Assembly (NCBI RefSeq): GCF_030272615.1
Contig: NC_081410.1
Span: forward strand, 284,765,957-284,829,956
Origin: Cryptomeria japonica
Taxonomy: Eukaryota > Streptophyta > Pinopsida > Cupressales > Cupressaceae
DNA length: 64,000 bases
Reading direction: 5' to 3'
Shown: positions 59,507-64,000 of the stretch, in pieces
How positions within the stretch are numbered: position 1 is the stretch's first letter
Layout of the letters: every line of letters begins with the position of its first letter
Translations under genes and position numbers: made by a program
Notes under the pieces: generated by a model
Seen by the model: only the letters and a program-made list of their open reading frames with translations
Told to the model about the DNA's origin: nothing
Database searches by the model: none

Positions 59507-62500
59507 ATGCCTCCTAAGATTCAGAAACCCATTGTTGTTGAGAATATTGAGAAGCCCATACTAAAATACTCACTACCTCCCAAAGTAGCATCTGAACCGG
59601 ATAATAAAACTACATTTTCACTCATTCTGGATAGGTTTTTATTAGTTAAGGATGTTAGATTCTTCACTAAGTGTCATTTTGAGGAACTAGGTCACACAAA
59701 GATCAAGGACACATATGATGAATTATGTACCGATGGAAAACTGGATAGCAAGTTTGAACATATTTAAATCAAGGGATTGGCCGAAGCCCTAACCTACCCG
59801 AGAGTCTTCAAACCCCAATGGGTTAAATTTGTTTTGAGCAGAGTTCATGATGACTTTATGTGGTTAGAGGAGAAACCATTCAAGATCACCAAGGAAATCA
59901 TCCACTTGATCACCGGTTACCCTATTTTCAACCATGCCCGAGCTCAGAAAATGATTTCACAGAAAGAATTGATCACTTTAATCGGAGTTGAATCTGATTG
60001 CAGAGGTCTAAAAATGAACAATGTCACAGATGCAGAGCTGAAGTTTGCAATTAGAGTCATAGGTTATTGTTTCTTTCAATCGGCAAGGGAAAATAGTGTA
60101 CCCTGTGTTGCTATTGATTTAGCCTATAAAATTGTGAAGAAAGGTATGAAGATTGATCTATGCGAAGTGTTGTTGAAAAATCTGTTTGAAAATCTCAACA
60201 CCATAAGGAAGCTGAAGAAGAACAACTTGGCAAACACACTGAAGTTTGGATCACTTTTGGTATGCATGTTTTTTTATTTTGAGAAATTCTTTCCATCAGT
60301 CGGTAATGTAGTTTGGGAGCTACATTGACCAATCACCCATCAAATCAATGAATTCATCAAACAGCTAGGTGATAACTTCAATGAGATTATGGATGATTAT
60401 TTTAGCAAGTTTCAAGAAAAGATGCTTAATAGGCATAGAATACCACCCCAATTAGTGGAGAAATAGAAGGATAGTATATGTTTTGAAGTGGACACTGACT
60501 ACTGCTATGTCAATGCGGTAGAACCAAGAACTCAATCTTTGCCACCTATGGGTTATGAGATTGATTTTGACATTACATAGTAGCAGATAGATGCTTTTCT
60601 TGCACTGCCAAGGCATGCTATCGAGATCAGATACAGTACATATGAAGAAGTTAAAGAAAAAGTCAAATGAGCATTGTAGTACCTAAGGATACAAGGAAAG
60701 CAACAAAAATGATTAAAGCATTAACAGAGAAATTTGAAGAAGGTTCTTCCTCCACTCCTGTCAAGAGCATTCAAGTCATCACTAAGGAGGAATCTGAAGC
60801 CCAAGAAGTAGCTATTACATTGAGCACCGATTTGCCAAAAGGGAAAATTTTGAAAAGGAAGAAACAGGATACATCACAGGTATCACCAACTCCTCCAGGG
60901 AAACGCCCAAACACTAGATCATCTGCAATGTCACTGAGCAAGAAACAGAAAAATGTTGCAGTTCCAAAGGTAACAAAAACTTATAAGAAATCTACTCGGA
61001 GACTCATTTTGGATAAAGAGTCTAGTGACACCAAATTTGAAGACAAAAATAAATTTCAGATTGTTAAGAGTAAAAAGGAAGATGTACATAGTGTTGATAA
61101 TTTTTGTGCCAATCCGAAGCAATATGGTGGATTTGGAGCATTTAGATATGTAAAATATGACTCCAGATTTGATGTAGAAAAGAGACAAATTGAAGAAGTT
61201 GTAATCTACACTCTTCTGAAATTTTGATTAGTCCCATTGGAAGTAACTAATTCTCTTCCAAAAGCATTGTATTTACATATTGATAATAGGTGGAAATATG
61301 CCATGGACTCGGAAAAGAAGATGAGAGAAAGAAGTCTGGTACATCTCTTTCCAAACATGTCGTTAGATGAGATAAGTGAACATCTAAAAAACTACCACAC
61401 AAACTTCCTAGTCAAGCAAAGAGCCTTGAAATTGATGAATGGTCTTTATCTTGATGTAGAGAATGAGACAAAAGAAAAATGGCAAGAAATATTTCGAATC
61501 AAGAGTACTGCTGAGCAAGGTGAAGCTGAAATAGTGGATATCACCGAGTAAGATCCCGCTGAAACTATACAACCTGATGAGGATGTCATGGATATCAAGG
61601 TACAATAACAGGAAATGATAGAAGGGAATGCTTATGCCAAACTGATATCAAGTGAGTCAGTTTTGGAACAAGTCAAGTCTTATCCTCCAATAAGTCAACA
61701 TGTTTCAACCGAGACACCTCATGATACTGAACAAGGCAAAGAGGGTCAATAGTCTACCAAAGGAGAAGCTACTTCTCAGGCTACCGATGAATAGACTTCT
61801 CAAGCCCCTTCAAGTATTGAAAATGTTACAAATGAGACCCCAAGCAAGGATTCACCGAAGGCTACATCTGAGGCTAAAGAAATTGACAAAAGTGTTGCCT
61901 CTACCAAGCAACCTACCAAGGGTAAACAAGCCTCCTAGGCCATTGTATTAGTTCAACCAGTGAAAGCCTCCTCCTCTAAAGAAAAGAAAATGAAAAAGCA
62001 TAGTTTCAAGTTAGACTTGTCAAAACCAATTGTGTTGTCGAATGTAGACATATCCAAATTAAAAGGGCAAGCACTTATTGAATTTGGTGAACTATGCAAA
62101 ACCAAAGCAGAACAAGAGAAACAAATGGCTATACAAAAGAAAAATAGAGTACTTCAGAAGGTCAAAGTACTATTAACAGATATGCTACCTGAAGCTGCAG
62201 TGACAAAAGATGCAGCCATCCATATTCAACTGGATGAGCTCCTCAATCAAATTGAGACATCTAGAGTAGATGCATCTGAATACTTGAGCAACTTGAAGGA
62301 CAAAGAGCTCACTGCAAAAATGATTGAAGAGGTACAGAAAGCCATTGCTATCAGTAAAGTAAAACTTATCAAATTTATTACTGAGTTGTCCCCTCAACTC
62401 AAGCACATTCTTTATTTATTTTAGAAACTCTATACATTCTCTTTATTCATTAAAGATATCAAGAATAAAACATAAGTAATTGAGAAAGAGATCACTGATC

Positions 62501-62865
62501 TCTCCAATAAATTGACCACTGAGCCAAATTCTATTCAGAATTTCTATACCAAGTTACAAATGCTCATGGCTCAACAATTGGAACTTAGGAATGAAGAGCA
62601 CAAAATAAGGATGGACATTATGACTCTTCAAACCTTATTCATTCTACACTTGTCCTCCATCCAAGAATAGATCAACAAGGCTACGTCCTTATCCACTTAG
62701 CCAGAGGGAAGCACTTTAGATGGACCAATTTCACTGTTAGCTGATATTACCGCTCAGAATTCACTCATGGATAGTGTCAAGGATGCACTCTCTACCACTC
62801 TCACTGATGCAAGAACAAAGTATAAATCCATTTTTGACCAGTTGCCTCCACTGAATGGTAACTAG
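59507..62865 (+). pseudogene. NA-2 ORF2: large protein of unknown function
   Basis: Opens MPPKIQKPIVVENIEKP at 59507 and ends at TAG 62863-62865, where NA-1 has TAA at the same codon. About 1,120 codons, interrupted by stops (including 59765, 60326, 61225, 62422) and a one-base deletion near 60663. Layout: globular block (59507-60660, TGYPIFNHARAQKMIS), basic linker (60840-61060), second globular block (61090-61500, LYLHIDNRWKYAMD), acidic Ser/Thr/Glu linker (61500-61950) and a helical C-terminal block (61960-62424, FKLDLSKPIVLSNVD, then Leu/Lys/Glu helices) with a tail to 62865. The stops at 61225 and 62422 also occur in NA-1. No pol domain, transmembrane segment or signal peptide is seen. 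A loose resemblance to plant transposon-associated proteins of unknown role is possible but untested. Confidence 0.72.
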
Positions 62866-63187
62866 TTTTGATGTTTGTCAAAAATGGGGAGTATAGTATA
62901 TACAAGACGAGTATACCGAGCAGATCAACATATTCGAGTATACAGATAATTTTGATAGGGGGAGTAGTGATCGCCGAGCAGTGAACCGAGCAGTGAATAC
63001 AAAATATTGATCACAGTGCATGAATAATTAGAGTTATGTACAGTATATTGATAAGGGGAGTATATTTGAATATACTATTTTATTGACAATTGTATATACT
63101 GTCAGTTTAGTCAAATTCTGTAAGTATATAGATTTTTTGAGTTATGACTTTGAAAGAATTTTTGTCAAACATTTCAAAACTAATGTC
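62866..63187 (+). other. NA-2 3' spacer with repeated polypurine runs
   Basis: Contains AGGGGGAGTA near 62957 and AAGGGGAGTA near 63053, before the terminal tract. CCGAGCAGTGAA-type phrases are duplicated near 62975. No coding content. Confidence 0.6.
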
Positions 63188-63199
63188 AAAAGGGGAGAT
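63188..63199 (+). promoter_or_regulatory. NA-2 polypurine tract
   Basis: AAAAGGGGAGAT directly before the 3' LTR, the same sequence as in NA-1. Confidence 0.85.
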
Positions 63200-64000
63200 T
63201 GTTACTATTTACTAAGTTGTCATTAATTTTATGTCCAAAGTCATTCTATATAGTCTAGTTGGTTATTATTACCGAAATATTCAATCGGTAATCACAGAGC
63301 AGTCGGTTACAGAAGTTACAAGTCACAGAGTTTAGTATACACCAAGTTGTCTACCGAGTAACGTTCTATGACTATCGAGCAGCAAAGATGGTATACCGAG
63401 TTGATACACACCGAATGAAACATGTTACCAGATTCGTTCAACCTAGACACATATGGGAAACATGTTACAAAGATCGAGGAACAAGGAACTGTTAACACAT
63501 TGGAAATTGCACCTTGAGATTTTGTATGATTTTTAAGATATCTATCCAATGAAATAATTTTGTATGGTTATTCATTTGATGAATCATGTTTGTAAGATTG
63601 AAGCATGAACAAGATCGCCATCATAAGAGATCTATTTATATAGCACGAATCGAGGATCAAATATGAGTGTGAAGTAAGACATATGTGCAAAGAAAAATTA
63701 TGGGAAAGCACTGAGTGTTATGACTGTTACAGATACACAGAGGTCACCGAGAAGGATTTCAGTGAACAGTCAAGGAACAGAGTAAACAGAAAGGTTTACC
63801 GAGTTAATTTATGATTTAACGAGGTATGTTATAAGCAAGGTAATTTTGAGCACATAGAATCTGCTATAACATTTCAGATGTGAAGTTGCAAATATTTTGT
63901 AAGATTTTGATTGTAATATTTTGAGTTGTAAGAGAAACCTTTAATAGGGTAAAAGACTTTAACAAAGTCTATAAATTTTAAAGCTTTTAATCAGGTGCAG
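63200..64000 (+). repeat. NA-2 3' LTR, truncated by the window
   Basis: TGTTACTATT onward, aligned to the first two thirds of 56384-57561. The window ends inside it. Confidence 0.9.

Larger units (their letters stand above)
56384..64000 (+). mobile_element. NA-2: non-autonomous LTR retrotransposon, 3' LTR truncated by window end
   Basis: Plus-strand sister of NA-1. The 5' LTR is 56384-57561, the PBS 57563-57574, ORF1 57623-58969, ORF2 59507-62865 and the polypurine tract about 63188-63199. The 3' LTR starts at 63200 and runs off the edge. It has the same layout as NA-1, and again no protease, integrase, RT or RNase H. It is inserted in the integrase of chromovirus B. The left flank is ATTGG (56379-56383); the matching TSD copy is outside the window. 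Confidence 0.9.

Overview
The window is nuclear DNA from a plant with a very transposon-rich genome. It holds no host gene, rRNA, tRNA or CRISPR array. Almost every base belongs to a nest of LTR retrotransposons, plus one DNA transposon and one GC-rich block that looks like mitochondrial DNA. A Tat-lineage Ty3 element with two RNase H domains, several Ty1/copia families and a very long-LTR chromovirus point to a seed plant. The age and size of the elements suggest a gymnosperm such as a conifer or cycad, but this is inference.

Layout. (1) 1-12970: a copia element on the minus strand (copia-I: integrase start, protease, gag, 2.1-kb LTR), cut by a complete minus-strand element NA-1 (2700-10671, TSD TAATT). 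(2) 12971-15107: AT-rich DNA with tandem repeats, probably the 3' end of the next element. (3) From about 14780 to 38101: remains of a minus-strand Tat-type Ty3 element (3' UTR repeats, integrase, two RNase H domains, RT). It was split by copia-II copy 1 (15108-25539, itself holding a 3.8-kb mitochondrial-like block at 19770-23556), by a chromovirus (28282-34459, TSD AATTT) and by a FLYWCH/MULE DNA transposon (34601-37219, 8-bp TSD CCTTAGCT). (4) 38102-44595: a long chromovirus LTR in plus orientation (LTR-A), holding two solo LTRs. (5) 44596-56383: the related 4.3-kb LTR and integrase end of a minus-strand chromovirus (element B), holding copia-II copy 2 (45986-52597, TSD GTCTA). (6) 56384-64000: NA-2, a plus-strand sister of NA-1 inserted in the integrase of element B and running off the window.

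The most unusual content is the NA family. It has 1.2-kb LTRs, a tRNA-Met-type primer site and a polypurine tract. Its two reading frames are a gag-like coiled-coil protein with an array of CCHC knuckles and a protein of about 1,100 residues that I cannot assign. It has no protease, integrase, RT or RNase H, so it must be moved by another element's enzymes. Second is the FLYWCH/MULE transposon, whose transposase looks like the animal Phantom type rather than usual plant MULEs and may be a horizontal transfer. Third is an LTR-end stem-loop whose arms differ between families but still pair.

All coding regions are decayed. Many in-frame stops sit where glutamine, tryptophan or arginine is expected, as cytosine deamination would produce. 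Several stops are shared by independently inserted copies. Reading frames, TSDs and alignments were made by eye; no database search was run.
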